Shown here: piece after piece, positions 1 to 7,749 of the stretch | How the letters are laid out: each line of letters opens with the position of its first letter | How positions within the stretch are numbered: position 1 is the stretch's first letter | DNA from: Candidatus Babelota bacterium | Lineage (GTDB): Bacteria > JAGOBX01 | Length of the DNA: 10,395 nucleotides | Assembly (NCBI GenBank): GCA_017999075.1 | Contig: JAGOBX010000085.1 | Coordinates: 1-10,395 of the forward strand | Direction: 5' to 3' | The notes under the pieces: model-generated | Told to the model about the DNA's origin: nothing | What the model saw: only the letters and a program-made list of their open reading frames with translations | The model's database searches: none | Made by a program: the position numbers and the translations under genes

Positions 1-2434
1 TGGGACCACTGTGGGATATTTATTAAACATACTTGATTGGAATTATATTCAGGAAAGATTAAACGCCCTGCAGGCTACTTATAAAACAGAAGGACTTGAA
101 AGCGGATATGGTTATATAATCAGCGGGGATTATAACACTTTAATAGCTCATCCGGATAAATCGTTATATGAAAAAACTCTTGAATCTATTGGACTTGGAA
201 ATCTCCATAATTTTATAAAAACAAGCGCTGAAGGAATGGAATTGAATTATGAGTTCAAAAATAAAAATAAGACGATTGTATTTTATAAAAGCAAAGGTAT
301 AAACCAGGATTATAATTTTAATTGGATTTTTTTAATTGGCGCTAATAATGACGAAATATATTCTAAAGCGTCTTATTACAAAATAGTGATATTTTCTTCT
401 ATAGTTGTTATTATGATAATAATTTTTATTATAAGTCTTATTTATGCCCAGAAATTTTCAAATCAAATTAATATTGCAGTCGATAAATTAAAACGTATAT
501 CAGCCGGCGATTTAAACCAGCAGCCGATATCAGTAACTTCTGACGATGAAATAGGAGAATTCGGAAACAGCTTTAATTTGATGCTTAATTCATTGAAGAA
601 ACTTACTTCTCAAGCTACGTCAATATCTAACGATGATTTAAATAATCCTGTTTTAAATGAAAAAATTCCCGGAGATTTAGGTCAATCTTTTCATATAATG
701 GTTAATAAGTTAAAAGAATTTGCTCAAATATCAAATTTAATAAGTCAGGACAAATTATTTCATAATGAAATTGACAATTTTGTTAAAAATATCAAATCGA
801 AAGATGGTCATGCGGCAGGAGTATTGACCCAGGCGTACTTGAATATGATAGTAATACTCCGAGGCCTTGCTAAACAGGCAGAGCTGATTGCTAACGATGA
901 TTTGTATAACCCGGAATTGAATAATGCTATAAGCAATGGAGATTTAGGATCGGCATTTATGAAAATGAGAGATAATCTAATGGATCTTTCAAATCAAATC
1001 GGACTTATAGCTGCAGATGATATTAATAATGAATATTTAGATAAAGTAATAACAACAGGAGTTATAGGCAATTCAATTTTAATATTAAAAGAAAATCTTC
1101 AGAATTTAGCCCGGCAGCTTGAATCTATAGCTAACGATAATATATATAACGAGGAACTGAATAAAATTTCTTCGAACGGGACGATAGGCCAGAATATAGC
1201 CCGTATGCGAGATATGCTGCGCGGAATAGCTACTCAGGCTGAACTTCTTGCAAAAGACGATTTATATAATGAAAAGTTAAATGAGTCAGTATCAATGGGA
1301 GATTTCGGGAAACAGTTTATTTATATACGGGATATTTTTAGAATGCTTGCGCGTCAGGCTGAACTTATAGCAGATGATGATTTAATGAATGAAGAATTGG
1401 AAGTTTCTATTACAAACGGAGTTATGGGAAGCGCTTTCATCAAGATGCGAGATAATCTCAGAAGACTTTTGAGTCAGGCAAAACTTATAGCGCAAGGGAA
1501 TTTGCAGCATAGGGAATTGCAGCGTAAATCAGGTGAAAAAGCAGGTGTTCTTCAAAACGAATTTTATTCTATGGTTGATAATTTAAAAAGCCTTGTCGGC
1601 CAAATAAAATTTGTGTCAGTTAAAATAAAAGAAATCTCATCGGAAAATTTAAATGCTTTCAGTGAAATGTCTTCTGCGTCAAAAATTCAAAATGAGAAAA
1701 TAAGCGATACCACTGCAGCTATAACCGAAATGAGCGCTTCTGTGCAGGAAATTTCTCAAAGTTCACAGAGCGCTGATTCAATGGCGCTTGATGCAAAGAA
1801 AGCTGCAAATAAAGGTTCTGTTGCAGTAAAAGAAACCATAGACGGATTAGTTGCTATTACCAGAAATATTAAAGCTGCAGCAGGTATGACGAAAAAACTT
1901 GGAGAAAAAAGTATAGAAATCGGAAAAATTGTAAAAACTATAACAGAAATAAGCGAACAGACGAATTTGCTTGCGTTGAATGCTGCTATTGAAGCTGCGC
2001 GCGCCGGAGAACACGGGAAAGGTTTTGCAGTAGTAGCAGATGAAGTTCGCCAGCTTGCTGAACGCAGCAGAATCAGCGCTACTGAAATAAGCGCAATAAT
2101 AGAAAAAATACAGGGTGAAATGGAACTTACGATAAATACTATGGAAAAAGCAAGCCAATCAGTTTCCGAAGGAATGGTAATCGCGGATACCTTAAAAACT
2201 TCTTTTGTCAATATCGAAGATAATGTTACAAATACAAATAAAAATATTGGAGAAATCGCTGATGCTCTCGGCCAACAGGCTAAAGTTTGCGATAGTCTTG
2301 TTATGGCTACAGAATCAATAACACATCAGGTAAAAGAAATTGAGTCTAAAACAGGGCATATACTGCTTCAAATCGAAACACTGAAAAACACTTCAGATGA
2401 TCTTGAATCTCAAATAACAAAATTTCAAATTTAG
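1..2434 (+). CDS. Methyl-accepting chemotaxis protein with poly-HAMP array (5' partial)
   Basis: A transmembrane chemoreceptor that controls CheA. The frame is open to the left edge (Gly-Thr-Thr precede the GTG at 11), so the true start lies outside the window. Numbering from the GTG codon: residues 1-120 look like the membrane-proximal part of a periplasmic Cache sensor (a YLLNILDW-type helix, a GYGYIIS strand, an IAHPD motif); about 125-145 is a transmembrane helix; about 146-197 is a canonical HAMP with DDEIGEFG. Residues 198-527 hold eight further HAMP-like units. Residues 528-807 form the cytoplasmic hairpin, with the highly conserved tip around E661-E667 ([21 protein letters not shown]). 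About 140 residues flank the tip on each side, roughly 20 heptads, suggesting a 40H-like class. The C-terminus (TKFQI) lacks the NWETF-type CheR/CheB tether. The stop is 20 nt before cheW. The family is certain; the ligand is unknown. Confidence 0.95.
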   Translation, partial: GTTVGYLLNILDWNYIQERLNALQATYKTEGLESGYGYIISGDYNTLIAHPDKSLYEKTLESIGLGNLHNFIKTSAEGMELNYEFKNKNKTIVFYKSKGINQDYNFNWIFLIGANNDEIYSKASYYKIVIFSSIVVIMIIIFIISLIYAQKFSNQINIAVDKLKRISAGDLNQQPISVTSDDEIGEFGNSFNLMLNSLKKLTSQATSISNDDLNNPVLNEKIPGDLGQSFHIMVNKLKEFAQISNLISQDKLFHNEIDNFVKNIKSKDGHAAGVLTQAYLNMIVILRGLAKQAELIANDDLYNPELNNAISNGDLGSAFMKMRDNLMDLSNQIGLIAADDINNEYLDKVITTGVIGNSILILKENLQNLARQLESIANDNIYNEELNKISSNGTIGQNIARMRDMLRGIATQAELLAKDDLYNEKLNESVSMGDFGKQFIYIRDIFRMLARQAELIADDDLMNEELEVSITNGVMGSAFIKMRDNLRRLLSQAKLIAQGNLQHRELQRKSGEKAGVLQNEFYSMVDNLKSLVGQIKFVSVKIKEISSENLNAFSEMSSASKIQNEKISDTTAAITEMSASVQEISQSSQSADSMALDAKKAANKGSVAVKETIDGLVAITRNIKAAAGMTKKLGEKSIEIGKIVKTITEISEQTNLLALNAAIEAARAGEHGKGFAVVADEVRQLAERSRISATEISAIIEKIQGEMELTINTMEKASQSVSEGMVIADTLKTSFVNIEDNVTNTNKNIGEIADALGQQAKVCDSLVMATESITHQVKEIESKTGHILLQIETLKNTSDDLESQITKFQI
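602..1591 (+). repeat. Tandem HAMP-like repeats inside the chemoreceptor gene
   Basis: Eight units follow the canonical HAMP domain. Unit starts (nt) are 602, 719, 866, 986, 1106, 1226, 1346 and 1466. The five central units (866-1465) are exactly 40 codons each, with the pattern LAxQAELIAxDDLxNxEL, a short connector, GxxG, then a helix like AFxKMRDNLR that runs straight into the next unit. The first unit has 39 residues. Unit 2 (49 residues) and unit 8 (42 residues) are divergent and resemble each other, sharing a HxE/HRE segment, KSxxxxAGVL and a Y/F-xx-M helix. The amino-acid periodicity is clear while the DNA has diverged, so this is an old protein repeat rather than a recent DNA duplication. 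Confidence 0.85.
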
Positions 2435-2440
2435 TTTTAC

Positions 2441-2444
2441 GGAG
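2441..2444 (+). promoter_or_regulatory. Ribosome binding site of cheW
   Basis: GGAG lies 10 nt before the ATG at 2455, in the short gap after the receptor stop codon. It supports that ATG over the in-frame ATG at 2467, which has no such motif in front of it. Confidence 0.6.
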
Positions 2445-2454
2445 ATGCAGATTT

Positions 2455-2973
2455 ATGGTTATTGAAATGACTAAAGAAAAAGATAAGTATAAAGAAAAAA
2501 TCAGAGAAGAAGATTTGTTTAATATGCAGAATAAATCGCAGTTCGTTTGTTTTGAACTGAATTCTCAGGAGTTTGGATTAAAAGTCGAAAATGTCGTTGA
2601 AGTTATACCTGTTCCGGAAGTTACCTCCGTAGTTCACACTCCTGAATTTATCAGGGGCGTTATAAATTTGCGCGGCGAAATAATAGTTATTATAGATTTG
2701 AAAATATTTTTTTCGCTGCCTAAGACTGATATAACTGAAAAATCTAAAATTGTAGTAACTCAGTTTGATTATAAAACAATTGGGCTGATAGTTGATTCTG
2801 TTTCTCAGATAGAGCTGCTTGAAGAAGTTACAGGAGATTCTATACCTGCCACAATATCAGGAAGAATAGCTGAATTTTTGAGAGGAGTTGCTATAAAAGA
2901 CGGTATGCCGTTAATGATATTGAATTTAAACAGCATATTGAGTTGCGAAGAATTCAAGGAGTTTGAACAATAA
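2455..2973 (+). CDS. cheW: Chemotaxis coupling protein CheW
   Basis: A cytoplasmic adaptor of 172 residues that links receptors to CheA in the signalling array. After a charged N-terminal extension of about 28 residues (rich in Lys and Glu, longer than usual for CheW), the CheW/SH3-like fold begins at QFVCFELNSQEFGLKV. The diagnostic segment FIRGVINLRGEIIVIIDL follows at about residues 62-79, then the second half with IGLIVDSVSQI and a final hydrophobic strand PLMILNLNSIL. There are no extra domains. It sits 20 nt after the receptor gene, so it is very likely cotranscribed with it. The start at 2455 is backed by GGAG at 2441-2444. The family assignment is secure; which receptors besides its neighbour it serves cannot be told from here. 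Confidence 0.95.
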   Translation: MVIEMTKEKDKYKEKIREEDLFNMQNKSQFVCFELNSQEFGLKVENVVEVIPVPEVTSVVHTPEFIRGVINLRGEIIVIIDLKIFFSLPKTDITEKSKIVVTQFDYKTIGLIVDSVSQIELLEEVTGDSIPATISGRIAEFLRGVAIKDGMPLMILNLNSILSCEEFKEFEQ

Positions 2974-3123
2974 CTTGAAAAATTATATTCGGACGTTGGG
3001 CAAAGTAATGGTTAGTTTATAAATGAAATCCCGGAAAATTTTATGTTGAGTTGAAAATCAGGGTTATTTTTTTGAATTATATTAAATAGATAGTTTGAAA
3101 ACTTATTGGAAACACCGGCACAT

Positions 3124-4362
3124 ATGGAATTAATAAAAAATTTACTAATAAAAGAAAGCGGTATGGACTTTGAAAATTTCCGTGAAATTATTCTTGAACG
3201 AAGAGTGAATCAGCGAGTTGAATCTCTGAAATGCGGAAACACAATGAATTATTATTATTATTTGCAGAAACGGATTTCATCGAATGACAGAAGGGAGTTA
3301 GAAGAATTAATTTCATTGCTAACGGTAAATGAAACGTTTTTTCATAGAGATGTTTATCAGTTTAATTTTTTAAAAAATTCCGTATTTCCAGAATTACAGA
3401 AAAAAAATACCATAGAAATATTATCTCTTGCCTGCGCTACAGGAGAAGAACCGTATTCGATAGCAATGGAAGCTATGGAATATTTTGGAACAGACACAAA
3501 AAAAATAATTAATATTACAGGATGCGATATAGATAAAGATGCATTAAATAAATGTATGAATTCAAAATATACTGCGGACAGCAGGAGGCTTCAGAATCTT
3601 CCCAAGTATTATTTACAGAAATATTTCGATTATTTTGAAGGATATTATACTGTTAAAGAGTTTTTGAAAAAAAAAATAAAATTTTTGAATTTAAACATAA
3701 CCAGTCATAATTTTACAGGATGTTATGACGTTATTTTTTGTAAAAACGTTATGATGTATTTTCCTAAAAATGTTCAAACTGTTTTAATAAGAAAAATATT
3801 TAAATTATTGAATTCTGGCGGGTATTTTTTTATTGGCGCGACTGAAATAATAGATGATTTTATTGATGGTCTTGAAAAAATTGTTTCTGGAAATTCTATA
3901 TTTCGTAAAACTGATATAAAACAAAACAATAATATTGTTGCAGATTCTATTAATTTGAAACCAGATAAAAACAAAGACGCTGAATTACAAAAAGTTTTTG
4001 ATTTAAATAAACCCCGTGATCCGAAAATTTTTACGGTTAAAATATCAAATAGTATAGACAGGGAACATAGTGCAGCAGGAGAATACAGGGATTTTATAAG
4101 AAAACTAAACAGTTTGTTTGATATAAAAGAAAAAAAAATAATTATTGATATGACTGAAACTAAATTTATAGACAGGTATTCTATTGAAAACATGATAAAA
4201 CTTGCCCATATTCTTGAAAAAGACGGGAAAATTGCAATAGCTGTAGTTGAAGACGGCGGATTGAAAAATATGCTTAACAGAACTGAATTTCACAAGAAAA
4301 TCAAATTGGCATCGAACATGAATGAAGCTTTAAAACTATTAAATGCGGAGATTTCAAAATGA
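3124..4362 (+). CDS. cheR: CheR methyltransferase fused to a C-terminal STAS domain
   Basis: Methylates glutamates on chemoreceptors with S-adenosylmethionine. Numbered from ATG 3124 (412 residues): the helical N-terminus has the conserved NETFF at 69-73; SAM motif I is CATGEEPYS at 104-112; the acidic motif GCDID is at 133-137; FCKNVMMYF is at 205-213; GGYFFIGATE starts at 232. The CheR part ends near 263. After a polar linker, residues about 300-410 look like a STAS domain (IIIDMTETKFIDRYS, then a helix, IAIAVVE, and a final NEALKLL helix). At the usual STAS phospho-site (Asp-Ser-Ser-Gly type) the sequence is D350-R351-Y352-S353, so the normal serine is missing. TTG at 3106 is an alternative in-frame start adding 6 residues; both have poor ribosome sites (GGA at 3108-3110 is 13 nt before the ATG). 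The stop overlaps the cheA start. The CheR call is very secure, STAS fairly so. Confidence 0.93.
   Translation: MELIKNLLIKESGMDFENFREIILERRVNQRVESLKCGNTMNYYYYLQKRISSNDRRELEELISLLTVNETFFHRDVYQFNFLKNSVFPELQKKNTIEILSLACATGEEPYSIAMEAMEYFGTDTKKIINITGCDIDKDALNKCMNSKYTADSRRLQNLPKYYLQKYFDYFEGYYTVKEFLKKKIKFLNLNITSHNFTGCYDVIFCKNVMMYFPKNVQTVLIRKIFKLLNSGGYFFIGATEIIDDFIDGLEKIVSGNSIFRKTDIKQNNNIVADSINLKPDKNKDAELQKVFDLNKPRDPKIFTVKISNSIDREHSAAGEYRDFIRKLNSLFDIKEKKIIIDMTETKFIDRYSIENMIKLAHILEKDGKIAIAVVEDGGLKNMLNRTEFHKKIKLASNMNEALKLLNAEISK
4347..4350 (+). promoter_or_regulatory. Ribosome binding site of cheA inside the end of cheR
   Basis: GGAG lies 8 nt before ATG 4359, within the last codons of cheR. Together with the ATGA overlap of start and stop, this suggests translational coupling of cheR and cheA. 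Confidence 0.6.
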
Positions 4363-7300
4363 AAATAGAAGAATATATTGCTAATGATATATCGTCGATT
4401 ATCAGGTCGTTAAGTTCTAATTGTGATAATTTGAAAAAATCCGATTGTGAATCAGAATATTTTGACAGAATTCAGACTGATATCGAACTTTTGTCTGGAA
4501 TGTTTAAAATATTATCAATAGATACCATATCTGAAATGCTTCTTAAATTAAAAGAATTTATTTCAGTTAAATGCTCGTCCAATAGGATGTTGACTTCCGA
4601 ATTGTTTTCCATAATAAATCTGTTAACTGTTATTTTATCAGAATTAATAAATAAAAATGAGATAGAAGAAAAAAAAATAGATGAGACTGTAAAACATTTT
4701 TTTCAGCATGTGCAGGAACTTAATTTGAAAGAATTGATGACTCTTGATGCAGCGCTTGTAACCGCTGATTTAAATTTTAAGAATAAAGGCGAAGAATCAC
4801 AAATTGAAACCAATCCAAAGGATACTAAACAAAAAAATGAAGATGAATCTGTTCAAACTGAACAAAAAACTAATAATATTGCACGAAAAAATGATATTGA
4901 AAAAAAAAGTCGGCCGCAAATTATTTCGGCTGAGAATGAACAAAAAAAGGAAACCAAAACTATGGATTCAACAATAAATATTTCACAAAACAATAATTTA
5001 TCAAATTCAAATATTGCTGCATCTAACAAATTTGATGTCAAGCCTTCTGCTAATCTCCCTAAATATAATAAAGGAGAATTTGTTTTAAATATTACAGAAT
5101 GTTTTTTAAACATGTCGCAGGATGTTTTAAGTATTTTTATAGAAGAAGTTCAGGAGATTATTGCCAATCTCGATAACAGGCTTATAGAACTTGAAAAAGA
5201 TTCGACCAATATGGATTTGTTAAATTTGATATTCAGAGATATGCATACATTGAAAGGTAATTCTGCTACTATAAATTTTAAAGCAATGAATTTTATAGCG
5301 CATCGAGCAGAAAATACTCTTGATAAAATACGTAAAAGAACTTTGAGTCTTACTCCTGCAATAACTGATATAATGCTTGAATGCGTTGATGTATTTAAAG
5401 AAATGATGGATAATGTAATAAACAACAAAGCCGAAACTATGGATTTAACCGATACTATATATAAACTTGATTTAAGTAATCTTGGGGTATCTCCTGAACA
5501 GGCTGGTTTTTCTAAAGAAAAATCTTTTGATACGATTATATCGAAACCGAAAGAAAATATGTCCAGTCAATCTGAGAATAAAAAAAATGATGTTCAACCC
5601 GATATACAGCCGCAGCCTAATGAAAAATCAGAGGTTTCTGCAAATCAGTCTTTTGTTCCTCAAATGCCGTTGACGCAGGCTGCTGTTCAGGTTCAGCCTC
5701 CGCAGCAGCAGAATGTTTCTGCGCCGCAGGCTCAACCGTCGTCAGGTGGAGCAGCAGCTGCTGCAAAAAAAATTGAAACTACAAGCCTTAGAGTAGATAT
5801 TCAAAAATTAAATACGGCAATGAATTTGATTGGTGAAATAGTTATTGATAAAATCAGATTGAATCAGAAAATAAAAAAAATATCGGATATAAATATTCTT
5901 ATAAATGAAATAATAGGATTAATTGAAGGGGATTCTGACGCTGAATTTGAAGAACATTTTAAGATTGAGATAACTGATAAAATTAATAATTATGTTAATT
6001 CTCTGAATATTGATGCTGATATTTACAGGTTGTACAGCAGGGAAATTAATATAATAAAATCTACTGTAGATAAACTGAAAAGAGAACAAATTGATTTAGA
6101 AACATTTTCAAAAAAAATTGATAAGGAAAATATTGTTGCTGATCTGAGGCGAGTTGAACAGATATTTAAAGAATCAGTTCAGGAATTATTATTTATAGTA
6201 GAACATTTAAGTTTGGTAACGAATGATTTGCAGGAATCTATTATGAAAATGAGGATGGTTCCTGTGTCCCAGTTGTTTGATAAAGTTCCGCGGATAGTAA
6301 GGACAGTATCTAAAGATTTAGGTAAAAAAGTAGAAATAGAAGTTATAGGAGCTGAAACGGAACTTGATAAAACCGTTATTGAACAATTGAATGACCCATT
6401 GACTCATATCATAAGAAATTCTGTTGATCATGGAATTGAAAAACCTGAAGCAAGAGTAAGTAAAGGAAAACCGGAAACAGGCACGATAACTCTTAAGGCA
6501 GAACATAAGGGAAATCAAGTTGCTATAATAATTGTTGATGATGGAAAAGGAATAAACGCTCCTGTAATAGTTAAAAAGGCTCTTGAAAACGGTTTGATAA
6601 CACAGGAAAAAGCTTCGACTATGACAAAATCAGAAATACTCGAATTGATTTTTTTACCTGGATTGTCGAGTGCAGAAAAAGTTACTGAAGTATCGGGACG
6701 CGGCGTGGGAATGGATGTAGTGTTAAGCAATATTAAGAAACTTAAAGGAACAATAGAAATAGAAAGTGAGATTGACAGTGGCACGAAAATTACAATTAGG
6801 CTGCCGCTGACTATGGCTATAATGCAGGTTCAATTAATTAAATGTTCAAACCAGATTTTTGCAATACCGATAAATTTTATAGAAGAAATTATCAATATAA
6901 AAACAGATAAAATAATGCATATAGGCCCTAAACGTGTTTTTAATCTGCGTGAAGAAATTATTCCGATAGTGGAATTAAATGAAATTTTGGAAATACGCGG
7001 ACTCGGTTTTATTGAAAAAGAATATTTTCAGATAACTATAATTAACATTTCGGATAAACGGATAGGATTTATAATAGACAGGTTAATAGCTCAGCAGGAA
7101 ATTGTTATAAAATCGTTGGGGAATGTATTGAAAAATGTTAAACATGTTACAGGCGCAACGATTCTGGGAGAGGGAAATGTTATATTGATTCTTGATATTC
7201 TTGGAGTTTATTCAACTGCAAAAAAAATGGTGGATTTGTCAGCCGGAGGATCTTTTCAGAATTTGACAAAATCCAACCAGTCTAATGTTAAAATCAATAA

Positions 7301-7682
7301 TCCTCACATAGATGTTCATAAAAAGAAGATTCTTATCATAGACGATTCCAGTACAATGCGTGCTACTTTAAAAGAACATCTTGAAGAAGCAGGTTACGCT
7401 ACAGTTCAGGCAAAAGACGGATTTGAAGCCATTGAGAAAATGAAAAATGAACATATTGATATGTTTACTGTTGATATAAATATGCCTGGGATGAATGGTT
7501 ATGAATTGACCCGGAAGATAAGAGAACTTCCTGATTATGTAAAAAAACCTGTAATTATGGTATCTTCGAAATCAGATAAGATAGATAAAATGAGGGGACT
7601 TGATTCAGGAGCTGATGAATACATCACCAAACCGTACGATAAAAATAATTTATTGCAATTAATCAAAAAATTTCTTGAATAA
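4359..7682 (+). CDS. cheA: Hybrid chemotaxis histidine kinase CheA with C-terminal receiver
   Basis: A cytoplasmic kinase of the receptor array. Domains by residue: 1-115, a helical domain that aligns without gaps to the following Hpt but has Gln39 where the phospho-His would be; 130-240, a polar linker; about 255-365, the P1/Hpt domain with H296 in MHTLKGNSA; 375-474, a Pro/Gln/Ala linker with no visible P2; from 475 (TSLRVDIQKLN) to about 640, the P3 dimerisation region with about 90 extra residues compared with E. coli CheA; then the P4 ATPase with N687 and H691 (N box), D727-DGKG and G780-RGVGMD; 819-952, the P5 CheW-like domain; 988-1107, a CheY-like receiver with D995/D996, phospho-acceptor D1039, S1069 and K1091, all intact. 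At 1107 residues it is much longer than the usual 650-700. The start overlaps the cheR stop. Autophosphorylation at H296 and transfer to D1039 or to receivers in the next gene is inferred. Confidence 0.95.
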   Translation: MKIEEYIANDISSIIRSLSSNCDNLKKSDCESEYFDRIQTDIELLSGMFKILSIDTISEMLLKLKEFISVKCSSNRMLTSELFSIINLLTVILSELINKNEIEEKKIDETVKHFFQHVQELNLKELMTLDAALVTADLNFKNKGEESQIETNPKDTKQKNEDESVQTEQKTNNIARKNDIEKKSRPQIISAENEQKKETKTMDSTINISQNNNLSNSNIAASNKFDVKPSANLPKYNKGEFVLNITECFLNMSQDVLSIFIEEVQEIIANLDNRLIELEKDSTNMDLLNLIFRDMHTLKGNSATINFKAMNFIAHRAENTLDKIRKRTLSLTPAITDIMLECVDVFKEMMDNVINNKAETMDLTDTIYKLDLSNLGVSPEQAGFSKEKSFDTIISKPKENMSSQSENKKNDVQPDIQPQPNEKSEVSANQSFVPQMPLTQAAVQVQPPQQQNVSAPQAQPSSGGAAAAAKKIETTSLRVDIQKLNTAMNLIGEIVIDKIRLNQKIKKISDINILINEIIGLIEGDSDAEFEEHFKIEITDKINNYVNSLNIDADIYRLYSREINIIKSTVDKLKREQIDLETFSKKIDKENIVADLRRVEQIFKESVQELLFIVEHLSLVTNDLQESIMKMRMVPVSQLFDKVPRIVRTVSKDLGKKVEIEVIGAETELDKTVIEQLNDPLTHIIRNSVDHGIEKPEARVSKGKPETGTITLKAEHKGNQVAIIIVDDGKGINAPVIVKKALENGLITQEKASTMTKSEILELIFLPGLSSAEKVTEVSGRGVGMDVVLSNIKKLKGTIEIESEIDSGTKITIRLPLTMAIMQVQLIKCSNQIFAIPINFIEEIINIKTDKIMHIGPKRVFNLREEIIPIVELNEILEIRGLGFIEKEYFQITIINISDKRIGFIIDRLIAQQEIVIKSLGNVLKNVKHVTGATILGEGNVILILDILGVYSTAKKMVDLSAGGSFQNLTKSNQSNVKINNPHIDVHKKKILIIDDSSTMRATLKEHLEEAGYATVQAKDGFEAIEKMKNEHIDMFTVDINMPGMNGYELTRKIRELPDYVKKPVIMVSSKSDKIDKMRGLDSGADEYITKPYDKNNLLQLIKKFLE
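5640..5772 (+). other. Low-complexity Pro/Gln/Ala linker-coding stretch in cheA
   Basis: This stretch codes for a disordered linker (repeated Gln, Pro, Ala, then an Ala run before the P3 domain). It is visibly richer in C and G than its surroundings, with CAG/CCG/GCA-type triplets. It occupies the place where a P2 CheY-binding domain would sit in many CheA proteins. It separates the phosphotransfer domain from the kinase core and probably lets it swing. There is no sign of a frame break. Confidence 0.7.
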
Positions 7683-7749
7683 TTTAGATTGCGTAAATAT
7701 AATAATTTCGGATATAGGATTTTGATAAGTTTTAGGTTATAGTAAAATT

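Noticed and set aside
11-13. GTG at 11 as the start of the chemoreceptor
   Set aside because: The frame is open to the left edge, and the sequence at this point is already inside a Cache-like sensor domain with no N-terminal TM helix before it. The gene is cut by the window.
1756-2211. Open frames on the - strand opposite the receptor signalling domain (also 1847-2158)
   Set aside because: They lie wholly opposite a highly conserved MCP hairpin, overlap each other and have no recognisable domain. They are shadows.
3051-3083. Promoter-like TTGAAA and TATATT between cheW and cheR
   Set aside because: The spacing of 21 is too long for a standard promoter. A promoter in this 132-150 bp gap remains possible but is not supported.
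3106-3108. TTG start for cheR
   Set aside because: It is possible but has no ribosome site, and the ATG six codons later begins right at the CheR N-terminal helix. I preferred the ATG and kept the TTG as an alternative.
3774-5428. Open frames on the - strand opposite cheR and cheA (3774-4193, 4105-4293, 4853-5113, 5150-5428)
   Set aside because: Compositional shadows of AT-rich coding sequence, with Ile/Ser/Phe-rich products and no ribosome sites.
5482-5673. Second + strand frame inside the cheA linker
   Set aside because: It lies fully within cheA in another frame and gives a basic peptide without known features.
7722-7748. Promoter-like TTGATA and TAAAAT before the cyclase gene
   Set aside because: The spacing is only 15 and the second element ends next to the ATG, leaving no leader. 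In such AT-rich DNA these matches are expected by chance.
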